A stretch of 64,000 nucleotides of DNA from Bordetella parapertussis (lineage in GTDB: Bacteria; Pseudomonadota; Gammaproteobacteria; Burkholderiales; Burkholderiaceae_D): positions 62,001 through 126,000 of the forward strand of contig CAMBFZ010000003.1 in assembly GCA_945866125.1 (NCBI GenBank). Reading direction: 5' to 3'. This document shows positions 63,044 to 64,000 of this stretch, piece after piece. Position numbers and translations under genes: made by a program. The notes under the pieces were generated by a model. That model searched no databases and was not told the origin of the DNA. It was given only the letters and a program-made list of their open reading frames with translations. Numbering within the stretch: position 1 is the first letter of the stretch; each line of letters starts with the position of its first letter.

Positions 63044-63979
63044 ATGAACACAGCAGTCGAAAAATTATTTCTGGATGCGGCCAGTAACCGCCATCTGGAC
63101 TGGCTCGAATCCGAAGCCATTCATATCATGCGCGAAGTCGCCGCCGAATGCAGCAACCCGGCCTTGCTGTTCTCGGGCGGCAAAGACTCAGTGGTCTTGC
63201 TGCGCATTGCCGAGAAGGCTTTCCGCCCCGGCAAATTTCCTTTCCCGCTGGTGCACATCGACACCGGCCACAATTTTGCCGAGGTCATCCAATTTCGGGA
63301 TGCGCGTGTGGCCGAACTCGGCGAGCGTTTGATTGTGGGTTCGGTTGAAGATTCGATCAAACGTGGCACGGTCCGTTTGCGTAACCCTCAAACCGATTCG
63401 CGCAATGCCGCGCAGGCGGTCACGCTGCTAGAAACCATCGCCGAGCACAAGTTTGATGCCTGTATTGGCGGTGCGCGTCGCGATGAAGAAAAAGCGCGTG
63501 CAAAAGAACGTATTTTTTCTTTCCGCGATGAGTTTGGCCAATGGAACCCGAAAGCGCAGCGTCCGGAGCTATGGGATTTGTATAACACCCGCGTGCATCC
63601 CGGTGAAAACATGCGCGTCTTCCCGATCTCAAACTGGACCGAGCTCGACGTCTGGCAATACATCGCCCGTGAAAAACTCGAACTACCACCGATTTATTTT
63701 GCCCATGAACGTGAGGTCATTCCGCGTAATGGCCTGCTGGTGCCGCTGACACCGCTGACCCCACCGCGGGAAGGCGAAACGGTCGAAACGCACATGGTGC
63801 GTTTTCGCACCGTCGGCGACATCTCGTGCACCTGCCCGGTTGCCTCCGATGCGACCACCGTTGAGGCCATTATTGCCGAAACAGCCGTGACGCAAATTAC
63901 CGAGCGTGGCGCCACCCGGATGGATGACCAGACCTCGGAAGCCTCAATGGAAAAGCGCAAGAAAGAAGGATATTTCTGA
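63044..63979 (+). CDS. cysD: Sulfate adenylyltransferase subunit CysD
   Basis: The 311 residues carry the PP-loop SGGKDS (44-49), VHIDTGHNFAEVI and a C-terminal EKRKKEGYF end. CysD with the GTPase CysN forms APS from ATP and sulfate. The cysN start overlaps its stop by 1 base. Confidence 0.96.
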   Translation: MNTAVEKLFLDAASNRHLDWLESEAIHIMREVAAECSNPALLFSGGKDSVVLLRIAEKAFRPGKFPFPLVHIDTGHNFAEVIQFRDARVAELGERLIVGSVEDSIKRGTVRLRNPQTDSRNAAQAVTLLETIAEHKFDACIGGARRDEEKARAKERIFSFRDEFGQWNPKAQRPELWDLYNTRVHPGENMRVFPISNWTELDVWQYIAREKLELPPIYFAHEREVIPRNGLLVPLTPLTPPREGETVETHMVRFRTVGDISCTCPVASDATTVEAIIAETAVTQITERGATRMDDQTSEASMEKRKKEGYF

Positions 63980-64000
63980 TGAACGCCGCAGACCTCGTCA
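63979..64000 (+). CDS. cysN: Start of cysN, cut by the window edge
   Basis: An ATG overlapping the cysD stop opens a frame (MNAADLV) at the right edge. Only seven residues are visible; the identity rests on the cysD-cysN order and on the overlap. Confidence 0.6.

Noticed and set aside
1..64000. CRISPR arrays, tRNA or rRNA genes, insertion sequences, prophage
   Set aside because: No spaced direct repeats, transposase, integrase, RNA-gene cloverleaf or terminal inverted repeats were recognised; the only tandem repeats are in coding regions.

Overview
The window looks like chromosomal DNA of a betaproteobacterium, most likely order Burkholderiales and plausibly family Oxalobacteraceae. I infer this from the gene content (flhA-flhF-flhG-fliA order, bioF-bioD, the assimilatory cysI-DUF934-cysH-cysD-cysN order) and the protein sequences. 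No rRNA or tRNA was seen, so the genus is open.

Region 1 (about 65-28100) is a large, intact flagellar locus. It holds a LysM/lysozyme-like protein; flgA, flgM and flgN; a reverse-strand block encoding FlgP-like, FlgT-like, FimV-like, a second FliK-like and a short FlhB-like protein; flhA-flhF-flhG-fliA; an unknown membrane protein; fliS; fliK-fliL-fliM-fliN-fliO-fliP-fliQ-fliR-flhB; a DamX-like SPOR protein; two unknown proteins; and, on the reverse strand, a PomA/PomB-like stator pair with a FleQ-like sigma-54 activator. Matches to sigma-54 (-24/-12) and sigma-28 promoters can be read in front of several units. Together with FlhF, FlhG, FlgP and FlgT this suggests a Vibrio/Pseudomonas-style polar flagellar programme rather than an FlhDC one. 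Filament, rod, hook and chemotaxis genes are not in the window.

Region 2 (28200-53600) is mixed metabolism: an AlkB-like membrane hydroxylase, a methyltransferase, a CoA-binding protein, O-acetylhomoserine sulfhydrylase, a secreted acetamidase/formamidase beside a HupE/UreJ-type operon, an ArsR-YeeE/YedE sulfur operon, bioF-bioD, acyl-CoA and quinone enzymes, a TonB-dependent receptor, a two-component system, a CPA2 antiporter and a glycosyltransferase-GtrA-deacetylase operon.

Region 3 (54200-58110) is the most unusual part. Between a MarR-like gene, an orphan histidine kinase and cysB lie broken pieces of a second flagellar/chemotaxis locus: a cheR start joined to a cheD end, flgC and flgB, a deleted flgA, an apparently intact second flgM, and a motA with an internal deletion. 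I read this as the remains of an older MotA-type motility system that was lost while the region 1 system was kept.

Region 4 (58172-64000) is assimilatory sulfate reduction: cysB, a TauE/SafE-family permease, cysI, a DUF934 protein, an APS-type cysH, cysD, and the start of cysN at the right edge.
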